Below, one piece after another: positions 37,188 through 45,389 of a DNA stretch of 64,000 nt. How positions within the stretch are numbered: the stretch's first letter is position 1; each line of letters starts with the position of its first letter. The DNA is from Flavobacteriaceae bacterium (lineage in GTDB: Bacteria; Bacteroidota; Bacteroidia; Flavobacteriales; Flavobacteriaceae): the NCBI GenBank assembly GCA_013373105.1, contig JABXIJ010000004.1, forward strand, positions 1-64,000, in the 5' to 3' direction. A model generated the notes under the pieces. It made no database searches. It had not been told where the DNA came from and saw nothing but the letters and a program-made list of their open reading frames with translations. Position numbers and translations under genes: made by a program.

Positions 37188-38938
37188 AATAAGGATACCA
37201 AACTTTTAGAATCTAATTCTATATCTTCAAAAAGTAAGTTTGTATTTCCATGGCCTAAAAACTTATCTGGAATTCCAAGTACTTTAACTGGAATTGAATA
37301 GTTTTGTTTGGCTACAAATTCTAATATAGCTGTTCCAAAACCACCATTTATTACTCCATCTTCTATGGTGATTATCTTATTGTAATTAGTACAAATTTCA
37401 TGTAATAATACTTCATCTAAAGGTTTTACAAACCTAAAATCGTAATGAGAAAAATCTATATTATTTTCAATATTTTGTAAAGTATCAAAGATTTTATCTG
37501 CTATAGTACCAACAGATAAAATGGCTATTTTATTTCCTTTTTGTAAGCAAATACCCTTTCCTATTTCAATCTTTTGAAAAGGTTTTTCCCATTCTTTAAG
37601 TTTACCAAAACCTCTTGGATACCTTATTGCAATGGGTTGCTTAAGTTCTTGTTGAACTGTATATAAAATATTTCTAAGTTCTATTTCATTTCTAGGTGCA
37701 ACAATGTTAATGTTTGGAATACATCTTAAAAAAGCAATATCAAAAACTCCATGATGAGTTGCTCCATCTTCACCTACCAAACCTGCTCTGTCTATACAGA
37801 AAATTACTGGTAAATTTTGTAGAGCTACATCGTGTATAACTTGATCGTAAGCACGTTGTAAAAAGGTAGAGTAAATAACACAAAAAGGAATCAAATTTTG
37901 AGTAGCAAAACCTGCTGCTAAAGTAACTGCATGTTGTTCTGCAATACCAACATCAAAAGTTCTATCTGGAAATTCTTGCATCATTCGTTTAAGTGAACTA
38001 CCTGTTAACATTGCAGGTGTAATAGCAACTATTTTGTTGTTAGTTCTTGCAAGCTCTACAATTGTTTTTCCAAACACATCTTGATATTTGGTAAACCCTG
38101 CTTCATTCTTTTTAATACGTTCTCCAGAAACTTTATCGAACTTTCCTGGTGCATGATAAGTTACTTGATCTTCTTCTGCTTTCTGTAAACCTTTACCTTT
38201 TTTAGTAATTACATGTAAAAATTTAGGCCCTTTTACAGCTTTTAGACGTTCTAATTCTTCTAATATTGTTGGCAAATCATGTCCATCTATAGGCCCTGAA
38301 TAATCAAATTTTAGCGATTTAAATAAGTTACCTTTTTTAGGTTTTTTCTTCTTTTTAACCTGAGTTAAATATTCTTTTAATGCCCCAACTGCAGGGTCAA
38401 TTCCAATAGCATTATCATTTAAAATAACTAAAATATTGGCATTACTAACTCCAGCATGATTTAAAGCTTCAAATGCCATACCACTAGCAATAGAAGCATC
38501 ACCAATTACAGCTATATGATTTGTGTTTTCATCACCCTTTAACTTAGAAGCTATAGCCATACCTAAAACTGCTGAAATTGAAGTTGAAGAATGGCCAACC
38601 CCAAAAACATCATATTCGCTTTCTGAACGAGATGGAAAACCAGAAATACCTCCAAACTGCCTGTTACTTTCAAAAATAGATTTTCTACCTGTTAAAATTT
38701 TATGACCATAAGCTTGATGACCAACATCCCAAACCAATTTATCGTTTGGTGTATTAAATACATAATGTAATGCAATAGTTAATTCAATAACTCCAAGGCT
38801 GGCACCTAAATGCCCTTCTTTAGTTGAAACAATATCAATAATAAACTCTCTTAATTCACTAGCCAATTCTGGTAGTTCGTTAGGAGTTAGTTTTCTTAAA
38901 TCTTTAGGTGAATTTATATGTCTTAAAAAATTTTCCAA
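37166..38938 (-). CDS. dxs: 1-deoxy-D-xylulose-5-phosphate synthase
   Basis: Condenses pyruvate and glyceraldehyde 3-phosphate with thiamine diphosphate; first step of the MEP isoprenoid pathway. I place the start at TTG 38938 (LENFLRHINSPKDLRKL, 590 residues). The in-frame ATG at 38962 lies upstream of a -7 box (TATTTTTG, 38953-38946) and adds residues not seen in the family. Motifs: GHLGASLGVIELTIALHYVF, GDASIASGMAFEALNHAG with NDNAIGI (ThDP/Mg), and the pyrimidine-binding EQHAVTLAAGFA. A Lys-rich patch (KKKKKPKK) around residue 195 lies in the linker. Convergent with the propeller gene. Confidence 0.93.
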   Translation of the reverse strand: MENFLRHINSPKDLRKLTPNELPELASELREFIIDIVSTKEGHLGASLGVIELTIALHYVFNTPNDKLVWDVGHQAYGHKILTGRKSIFESNRQFGGISGFPSRSESEYDVFGVGHSSTSISAVLGMAIASKLKGDENTNHIAVIGDASIASGMAFEALNHAGVSNANILVILNDNAIGIDPAVGALKEYLTQVKKKKKPKKGNLFKSLKFDYSGPIDGHDLPTILEELERLKAVKGPKFLHVITKKGKGLQKAEEDQVTYHAPGKFDKVSGERIKKNEAGFTKYQDVFGKTIVELARTNNKIVAITPAMLTGSSLKRMMQEFPDRTFDVGIAEQHAVTLAAGFATQNLIPFCVIYSTFLQRAYDQVIHDVALQNLPVIFCIDRAGLVGEDGATHHGVFDIAFLRCIPNINIVAPRNEIELRNILYTVQQELKQPIAIRYPRGFGKLKEWEKPFQKIEIGKGICLQKGNKIAILSVGTIADKIFDTLQNIENNIDFSHYDFRFVKPLDEVLLHEICTNYNKIITIEDGVINGGFGTAILEFVAKQNYSIPVKVLGIPDKFLGHGNTNLLFEDIELDSKSLVSLLKKEKTL

Positions 38939-38945
38939 TGTATTG

Positions 38946-38953
38946 CAAAAATA
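38946..38953 (-). promoter_or_regulatory. dxs -7 promoter box
   Basis: TATTTTTG on the minus strand; transcription would begin close to 38940, leaving almost no leader before TTG 38938. This favours the TTG start and suggests a nearly leaderless mRNA. Confidence 0.45.
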
Positions 38954-38993
38954 CAACTTCAATTTTTGTAATATTACTATTCAATTCATATTT

Positions 38994-39443
38994 ATGTTAG
39001 ATACTTTTGATGACATTTACTTTATGAAAAAAGCATTGCAAGAAGCTGAAATTGCTTTTAATAAAGGAGAAGTTCCTGTTGGTGCAGTTATAGTTTTACA
39101 AAATAAAATAATTGCAAGAGCACATAATTTAACGGAAACTTTGAATGATGTTACTGCACATGCAGAAATGCAGGCCTTTACAGCAGCTGCAGATTTTCTT
39201 GGAGGAAAATATTTGAGAGATTGCACTCTATATGTTACCCTAGAACCTTGCCAAATGTGTGCAGGTGCTAGTTATTGGGCACAAATTGGTAAAATAGTTT
39301 ATGCTGCTACTGATTTAGAAAGAGGTTTTAAAGAATTAAAAACTACTTTACACCCAAAAACAAAAGTAATATCTGGTATATTAGCTGAAGAGGCTTCTAA
39401 ATTGCTTAAAAAATTCTTTGTTGAAAAACGAAATTTGAATTAA
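38994..39443 (+). CDS. tadA: tRNA-specific adenosine deaminase
   Basis: Converts A34 to inosine in tRNA-Arg(ACG). The 149-residue protein has the zinc motifs HAEMQAF (His and catalytic Glu) and PCQMCAGA (two Cys), preceded by VPVGAVIV. The start is ATG 38994 (MLDTFDDIYFMKKALQEAE); an in-frame ATG at 38943 lies in the dxs start region and adds a hydrophobic stretch not seen in the family. The gene is divergent from dxs. Related cytidine deaminases differ in these motifs. Confidence 0.93.
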   Translation: MLDTFDDIYFMKKALQEAEIAFNKGEVPVGAVIVLQNKIIARAHNLTETLNDVTAHAEMQAFTAAADFLGGKYLRDCTLYVTLEPCQMCAGASYWAQIGKIVYAATDLERGFKELKTTLHPKTKVISGILAEEASKLLKKFFVEKRNLN

Positions 39444-39534
39444 TTAATTTGTTAAAGTTTTATCAATTTTTTTTATAAAATTGGCAGAACAGATTGTTTT
39501 AAAGAAATTTATGAATTAATTCCAAACTAATTAT

Positions 39535-42012
39535 ATGAAAAACTTTACTTTATTAATTGCGTTTTTGCTTGTCTTTAATAGTATAAGTGCGCAAGAAATT
39601 CCTGATCCAAACTATAATTTAGCATCAAGGTTTTCGCCTAACAAAGTTGCTAACATGGTACACTCTACTAGTGTTAGGGCTAATTGGCTTCAAAAAGGAA
39701 ATCGTTTTTGGTATCAGTACAAAACATCTACAGAGGGCTCTAAATACTACCTAGTTGATGCTGATAAAAAAACAAAAACTCCATTATTCGATAATATAAA
39801 AATGGCTAAATGGTTATCTGAAATTACAAAAGATCCTTATGAAGCTAAGCACTTACCAAGATTCAGCTTTACATTTACCAAAGACGAAACAGCAATTCGT
39901 TTTTATGTAACATCAAATGAAGAGGTTCCAGCTAAAGAAGAAGACAGTAAGAAAAAGAAAAAAGGAAAACCAAAAATGGAAAAAAAGGTTTATCACTTAG
40001 AATATAAACTTGGTGGTAATGGTTTAACTATTTTAGGTACTGAAAAAGCAGAAAAAGAACCATGGAGAAGTTGGGCAAATATTGCACCTGATAGTTCAAT
40101 TGTGTTGTTTTCTAAAAACTACAATTTATATTGGATGGACAAAGCTAACTTTCTAAAAGCTGTAAAAGATGATAAAGATTCTACTATTGTAGAAAATCAA
40201 TGGACAAAAGATGGTGAAAAAGACTACAGCTATGGTGGTGGAGGATATGGACAAACAGACAAAGAAAAATTAAAAAATAAAGATAAAAGACAACGTATTT
40301 TTGGATATTGGTCTCATGACTCTAAAAACTTTGTTTTTACTAGAACAGATTCTAGACACATAGATGATTTATGGGTAATTCACTCAACAAAAAAAGGAAG
40401 ACCTCAGCTTGAAACGTACAAATATCATATGGCTGGTGAGCAAGATTTTTATAAGTATGAAATGCTTGTATTTGATGTTGTAAATAAAACTAAAAAACAA
40501 ATTAAGCTAGATTCTGTACAACAATCTATTAGTATTTATAGGTTTCCAAGAAAAAAGAATACAAGAAGAGATGAGCATAACCCTACTAAACTATTATCTA
40601 AAAACAATAAAATTTACTTCAATACCATTAGTAGAGACCGTAAACGTTTAGACGTTCATGTTGCAGATATTAACACAGGTGAAGTAAAAACTCTAATCGA
40701 AGAACACTCTAATGTTTATATAGAAAATAGAGGGAAATCAATAGTGCTTTTTAACAACGAACAAGAGATCTTATTTTGGTCTGAACGTGATGGTTGGGGA
40801 CACTTTTATTTGTACGATTCAGATGGTAATTTAAAAAAGCAAGTTACAGAAGGACCTTATCATGTAGATAGTTTTGAAGGCTTAGATGAAAAATCTAGAG
40901 AATTATTTTTTGTAGCAAATGGAATAAATAAAGACATAGACCCTTACTACTCTCATCTATATAAAATAAATTTAGATGGTTCTGGAATGAAAGTTTTAAA
41001 TGACGGCAACTTTAACACGAGTACAGATCTTTCTGATAATACAAAGTTTTTCGTTAGCAATTATTCAAGAGTAAATACTGTACCAAAATCTGAATTAAGA
41101 AATAGCAATGGTAGAGTAATTATGGAATTAGAAGAAGCAGATTTATCGCAATTATTTGCTGCTGGTTATAAATTTCCAGAGCCTTTTAAAGCTAAAGCTG
41201 CAGATGGAGTTACAGATATTTATGGAGTAATGTACAAACCTTACGATTTTGATTCTATCAAAAAATATCCATTAATTGAGTATGTATATCCTGGCCCACA
41301 AACAGAAGCTGTAAATAAATCTTTCTCTCAGTATATGGATAGAACAGATAGATTGGCTCAAGTTGGTTTTGTGGTAATTACCTTAGGTAACAGAGGTGGT
41401 CATCCTGCTCGTTCTAAATGGTACCATACTTATGGTTATGGAAACTTACGTGATTATGGTTTAGCTGATAAAAAATACGTAGCTGAACAATTAGCTGATA
41501 GATATGACTTTATTAATATTGATAAAGTTGGAATCTTTGGCCATTCAGGTGGTGGATTTATGTCTACTGCAGCAATGCTAGTATATCCAGATTTCTTTAA
41601 AGTAGCTGTATCATCTGCAGGAAATCATGACAACTCTGTATACAATTCTTGGTGGAGTGAAACACATCATGGTATAAAAGAAGAAAAAGATGCAAAAGGT
41701 AATATTTCTTACAAATACATGATTGATAAAAACCAATCGCTAGCTAAAAATTTAAAAGGTAAAATTTTATTAGCTACAGGTGATGTAGATAACAATGTAC
41801 ATCCTGCAGGAACTATTAGAATGGTAAATGCATTTATGAAAGCCAACAAACGTTTCGATTTTATGTTATTTCCAGGAAGTAGACATGGTTTTAGCGACAG
41901 AGAATACTGGTTTTGGAGAAAAGCAGATTACTTTAGTAAACATCTTTTAGGTAAAGAAATTGAAGGTGTAGATTTAATGGAAATGAATAGAGATATTCCT
42001 CAGAAAAGATAA
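39535..42012 (+). CDS. S9-family (DPP-IV type) serine peptidase, secreted
   Basis: Removes dipeptides from the N-terminus of peptides, probably in the periplasm. A signal peptide spans residues 1-20 (cut near SAQEI). The N-terminal part forms the beta-propeller of DPP-IV, with a Lys-rich insert (KKKKKGKPKMEKK) near residue 145. The C-terminal alpha/beta-hydrolase domain has the catalytic Ser in GHSGGGF (near residue 678), Asp in GDVDNNVHP and His in GSRHGF. At 825 residues it is slightly longer than the mammalian enzyme. A terminator follows. Confidence 0.92.
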   Translation: MKNFTLLIAFLLVFNSISAQEIPDPNYNLASRFSPNKVANMVHSTSVRANWLQKGNRFWYQYKTSTEGSKYYLVDADKKTKTPLFDNIKMAKWLSEITKDPYEAKHLPRFSFTFTKDETAIRFYVTSNEEVPAKEEDSKKKKKGKPKMEKKVYHLEYKLGGNGLTILGTEKAEKEPWRSWANIAPDSSIVLFSKNYNLYWMDKANFLKAVKDDKDSTIVENQWTKDGEKDYSYGGGGYGQTDKEKLKNKDKRQRIFGYWSHDSKNFVFTRTDSRHIDDLWVIHSTKKGRPQLETYKYHMAGEQDFYKYEMLVFDVVNKTKKQIKLDSVQQSISIYRFPRKKNTRRDEHNPTKLLSKNNKIYFNTISRDRKRLDVHVADINTGEVKTLIEEHSNVYIENRGKSIVLFNNEQEILFWSERDGWGHFYLYDSDGNLKKQVTEGPYHVDSFEGLDEKSRELFFVANGINKDIDPYYSHLYKINLDGSGMKVLNDGNFNTSTDLSDNTKFFVSNYSRVNTVPKSELRNSNGRVIMELEEADLSQLFAAGYKFPEPFKAKAADGVTDIYGVMYKPYDFDSIKKYPLIEYVYPGPQTEAVNKSFSQYMDRTDRLAQVGFVVITLGNRGGHPARSKWYHTYGYGNLRDYGLADKKYVAEQLADRYDFINIDKVGIFGHSGGGFMSTAAMLVYPDFFKVAVSSAGNHDNSVYNSWWSETHHGIKEEKDAKGNISYKYMIDKNQSLAKNLKGKILLATGDVDNNVHPAGTIRMVNAFMKANKRFDFMLFPGSRHGFSDREYWFWRKADYFSKHLLGKEIEGVDLMEMNRDIPQKR

Positions 42013-42030
42013 CCTGAACATTTTATTATA

Positions 42031-42064
42031 AAAAAAACTCCAACTAAAAAGTTGGAGTTTTTTT
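42031..42064. terminator. Bidirectional intrinsic terminator
   Basis: Stem ACTCCAACT / AGTTGGAGT with an AAAA loop, A-run before and T-run after. It serves the S9 peptidase (+) and umuD (-), which converge here. Confidence 0.9.
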
Positions 42065-42491
42065 ATACTTTCTTAATGACATTTGTTACAATTCCCCAAA
42101 TAATAAAATCGTTGTCTTCTGTAATTTCTATAACAGAATACGCAGGATTTTCTGGCTGTAACCAAACCTTACCATTTTCTACTCGTAAACGCTTTACTGT
42201 AAATTCGCCATCTAAAAAGCAAACAGCTATTTTATTATTAGCTGGTTCTAAACTTCTGTCTATAACTAACAAATCGTTATCTTCTAAACCAGCATCAATC
42301 ATAGATTGTCCTTTAACCCTTGCAAAAAAAGTAGCATCTTTATTTTGTATTAACTCATCATCTAAAGAAATTCTAGTTTCTCTAAAATCATCTGCAGGCG
42401 ATGGAAAACCAGCTGAAATACCAGTATCTATTAAAATAGCTCCCTTACCTGAAGTTGCTTTTGGTGAAAAAAAAGTGAGATTTTTAGCCAT
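42063..42491 (-). CDS. umuD: UmuD-like S24 peptidase, DNA polymerase V accessory subunit
   Basis: Self-cleaving partner of the Y-family polymerase. The 142-residue protein has a probable cleavage site Ala27-Gly28 (SAGFPSPADD), where E. coli UmuD has Cys-Gly, then the catalytic Ser63 in KGQSMIDAG and Lys100 in FTVKRL. It follows umuC in reverse order, overlapping it by 8 bases. On RecA filament stimulation the shortened UmuD' activates translesion synthesis. I did not find a recognisable LexA-type box before the pair. Confidence 0.93.
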   Translation of the reverse strand: MAKNLTFFSPKATSGKGAILIDTGISAGFPSPADDFRETRISLDDELIQNKDATFFARVKGQSMIDAGLEDNDLLVIDRSLEPANNKIAVCFLDGEFTVKRLRVENGKVWLQPENPAYSVIEITEDNDFIIWGIVTNVIKKV

Positions 42492-43746
42492 TTTTTACAG
42501 TAATAATATCGTTAATATTAGTGGTAAATCTTTTCGACAAACGTTCTTGACGCATTTTCCAAGTACGTTTTAAATCTTGGTTGCCTAGTTTTATTTTATC
42601 TGATTTAAATTTTCTATTCAGCTTATCTATAGCCTGCATTAAAGGTTTGTGCTTAGGGTTTTCATGAGAAAACAGATTAAGTTGATAGTTATCATTTGGT
42701 ACTAAACCAGCAACAATAACACCAGCTTTTTTATACTGTATTCCCGATTTAAAAATAGATTTTACCCCTTCTACTGCAGCTTTAGAAATAGTTAATGTAG
42801 AATCTGTTGGAAACGAAAATACCACTGTTTTACTTTCTACATGCTGTGTTAATTCTTGTTTATGTCTATTGCTTGCAAGTTGTACAATTAACATATGACA
42901 GCTAGAATTTTGCTTGCGTAATTTCTCTGCACAACTTGCTGCAAAAGTAGATACACGTTCTGTAATGTAGTTAATATCATCATACGTATAATCGAAACTA
43001 CGTGTTGTAGCAATCATTTTTTTTGATGTTATTTCTTCTAAAGGTATTTTAGGAATGCCTTGTAAATCTTTCTGTAAACGCCAACCTGTAATGGTTAAGG
43101 TTTTAAGCACCCAACTACTTGGTAGCAGAGAAAAATCGTACGCAGTTTTACAACCTTTTGCTATTAATTTTTTTTGTGATGCTTTACCTATACCCCAAAT
43201 TTTGTCTATAGGTGTTGCTTTTAAGAGTGCTATTCTTTTTTCATTAGAATCTATAACACAAACTCCTTTAGATTTTACCAAATCTTTTCTTGCCATCTTG
43301 TTGGCAACTTTACTTAAGCCTTTGGTTGGTGCAATTCCTACGCAAGTAGGTATACCTGTCCATTTTAAAATTCTACTTCTAATTTTTATAGCATAATCTT
43401 GTAAATCGTAATTTTCAAATCCTTTAAATTGTAAAAAAGATTCATCTATAGAATATACTTCAACATCAGGAGAAAATTGCGCTAAAATATTCATGACTCT
43501 TGCACTCATATCTCCATACAAAGGATAGTTAGATGAAAGTACAGTAATATTGTTGTGTTTACAGAATTGGTTCCACTTAAAGATTGGAGCTCCAAAAGGC
43601 AAACCTATGGCTTTTGCTTCGTCACTCATAGCAATAACACAACCATCGTTATTACTTAAAACAGCAACTGGTTTTCCTTGTAAATTAGGGTTAAAAACCC
43701 GTTCACAAGAAGCATAAAAATTATTACAATCTACTAGTGCATACAT
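42484..43746 (-). CDS. umuC: Y-family DNA polymerase V catalytic subunit
   Basis: Error-prone translesion polymerase. At 420 residues it begins MYALVDCNNFYASCERVF (palm metal-binding Asp) and has YSIDESFLQF with the catalytic Asp-Glu pair, then the thumb/little-finger region, including GIGKASQKKL, a helix-hairpin-helix. The little finger contains an RXXX-like segment. It is the first gene of the pair. A short direct repeat (AGTAT...AGTAT, 43750-43763) lies just upstream, but its role is unclear. Confidence 0.94.
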   Translation of the reverse strand: MYALVDCNNFYASCERVFNPNLQGKPVAVLSNNDGCVIAMSDEAKAIGLPFGAPIFKWNQFCKHNNITVLSSNYPLYGDMSARVMNILAQFSPDVEVYSIDESFLQFKGFENYDLQDYAIKIRSRILKWTGIPTCVGIAPTKGLSKVANKMARKDLVKSKGVCVIDSNEKRIALLKATPIDKIWGIGKASQKKLIAKGCKTAYDFSLLPSSWVLKTLTITGWRLQKDLQGIPKIPLEEITSKKMIATTRSFDYTYDDINYITERVSTFAASCAEKLRKQNSSCHMLIVQLASNRHKQELTQHVESKTVVFSFPTDSTLTISKAAVEGVKSIFKSGIQYKKAGVIVAGLVPNDNYQLNLFSHENPKHKPLMQAIDKLNRKFKSDKIKLGNQDLKRTWKMRQERLSKRFTTNINDIITVKNG

Positions 43747-43829
43747 CAGTATAAAAGTATCAAAAAAAGAGCTTTAAAATAGCTTTGTTAATATCTTAAA
43801 GTGTTAAAAATTGGGTACTCTTTTAACTC

Positions 43830-45323
43830 CTAACTTACTTTATGATATGCTATTTTTAGTTGTTGAACTAGAAAATCTATCTCATTAAAGTCTAAACTAC
43901 CAAAACCTAAACGAATTGAGCAAGTGTTTGCATCTTGATAAAGGAGTGTTTTTGGTAAAAATAGGTTATTATTTTCAGCGGCTTTCGCCAATTGAACTAG
44001 CGATATTTTAGGTGTAAAGGTTAACCATAAAGCTAAGCCTCCAGAAGGCACATTCCAACTTGCAATTTTTTTAAAGTGTTGATTTAGCTTTTTGCATAAA
44101 TAGTCTCTTCTTTCTCTGTAAATAGTAACACTTTTTTTCATTAAACGATATATTTCACCTTCGTTAATGAGTTCAAACAACATTTGTTCTTGAATTAAAT
44201 CTCCTTGTTTATCAAGTAATTGCAGATAGTTTTTAGCTTCAGAAATTAAGTTTTGTGGTGCTACTACAAATCCTGTTTGAAAACTCGGAAATAAAGATTG
44301 CCCTAGCTTTCCTAAGTAAATTACCATCCCTTTTTCATCTGCTGTAGCTAGAGGAGGCATTGCATAACCATCGAATTGAAAATCGTAATCGTAATCATCT
44401 TCAATAATGGCAAAATTATATTCTCTGGCTAAAGCTAGTAATTTTAATCTACGTTCTATGCTTAACATCGCTGTTGTTGGATAATCTCTTTGTGAGTTTA
44501 CATACACACATCGAATACTTTGCTTGGTAAAGTTTTCTTTAATATAATCTACATTTAAACCTTCATGATCTACAGGTATAGTTTTAATATTAGCTCCCAC
44601 TTGTTGAAAAATCATATTTGCTGCATAATTACTCAAATGCCCAACTATTACTACATCCTTGGGTTTTATAAGTAGCTGTGAAACAATATATAAACTCATT
44701 TCTGTACTACGTGTATTCACTAAATTTGTTGGGTTTATATGAAACCCTCTAGTGATATTTAAATAATTACACAACTGATTTTGAAATAATGCATGTGAAA
44801 CACCTAAAGGATTACTCCATTTTTTAATGAGTGTTTTACGTTTCATAGATGAGCTATACCATCTACTAAATTGATGTACAGGATGTAGCCTTAAATCAGG
44901 TTTACCTTCATTAATAATCAGTTTTGCGTCTGATGATTCTGATGTAGAAGACAAATGAAAAGACTCTTGAAAAGGGAAACCTGTTTCAATTGCATGACTG
45001 TAAGGAGTATTTCTGGTCTCTGAAGTCGATTTAATTTTTAAGGATTTATTATTGTTTTCTAAAACATAAGTACCTTTATTAGGTATAATCTCTACCCAGC
45101 CTTGTGATGCCAATTCATCGTAAATAGCAACAGCGGTATTTCTATGAATTTGCAATAACTCACTTACTTTTCTGGTTCCAGGCAAAAGAGAACCTTTGTG
45201 TAAATAACCACGTTGAATAGCATTAATTATTTGCTGAGAAACCTGAATATAAACTGGCTGAGGTTGAGTTTTATCGAAAGTAATAGATTTCTCAAAAAAT
45301 TTAAAAACCGGACTATGAGACAT
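43830..45323 (-). CDS. MocR/PdxR-type GntR-family regulator with divergent aminotransferase domain
   Basis: An N-terminal GntR winged helix (residues 20-90, VYIQVSQQIINAIQRGYLHKG...LPGTRKVSELLQIHRNTAV) is followed by a class I aminotransferase-like domain. In MocR proteins the latter binds PLP through a Schiff-base Lys in GTxSKxLFPSLRxGY. Here the corresponding segment is LGKLGQSLFPSFQTGF, residues 337-352. Gln342 replaces the Lys, and Gln349 replaces the nearby Arg. EDDYDYDF, contacting the cofactor in relatives, is kept. It may sense a ligand without covalent PLP. Divergent from a TonB-dependent receptor, with half-sites in the shared region. Confidence 0.85.
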   Translation of the reverse strand: MSHSPVFKFFEKSITFDKTQPQPVYIQVSQQIINAIQRGYLHKGSLLPGTRKVSELLQIHRNTAVAIYDELASQGWVEIIPNKGTYVLENNNKSLKIKSTSETRNTPYSHAIETGFPFQESFHLSSTSESSDAKLIINEGKPDLRLHPVHQFSRWYSSSMKRKTLIKKWSNPLGVSHALFQNQLCNYLNITRGFHINPTNLVNTRSTEMSLYIVSQLLIKPKDVVIVGHLSNYAANMIFQQVGANIKTIPVDHEGLNVDYIKENFTKQSIRCVYVNSQRDYPTTAMLSIERRLKLLALAREYNFAIIEDDYDYDFQFDGYAMPPLATADEKGMVIYLGKLGQSLFPSFQTGFVVAPQNLISEAKNYLQLLDKQGDLIQEQMLFELINEGEIYRLMKKSVTIYRERRDYLCKKLNQHFKKIASWNVPSGGLALWLTFTPKISLVQLAKAAENNNLFLPKTLLYQDANTCSIRLGFGSLDFNEIDFLVQQLKIAYHKVS

Positions 45324-45352
45324 TTTAATACTGGACTATTTTAATAGTCCAG
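45310..45352. promoter_or_regulatory. Operator: palindrome plus third half-site between mocR-type gene and TonB receptor
   Basis: GGACTAT occurs at 45310-45316 (inside the first codons of the regulator gene) and 45333-45339; its complement ATAGTCC is at 45344-45350. The last two form a palindrome with 10-bp arms (CTGGACTATT / AATAGTCCAG) around a 2-base centre, 45331-45352. The direct copies are 23 bp apart, about two helical turns. This pattern (direct plus inverted half-sites at the divergent promoter) suits MocR proteins. The factor that binds is inferred from the neighbour only. Confidence 0.7.
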
Positions 45353-45389
45353 AAAGTTAAGAATTTTGCAGCACTTTAAAATAAGACTC

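Noticed and set aside
42052..42573. 173-codon plus-strand frame over umuD/umuC
   Set aside because: It is the antisense shadow of two overlapping genes with clear motifs.
43747..43830. SOS/LexA box upstream of umuC
   Set aside because: Only an imperfect AGTAT direct repeat is seen; no dyad and no established Bacteroidota consensus that I can apply.
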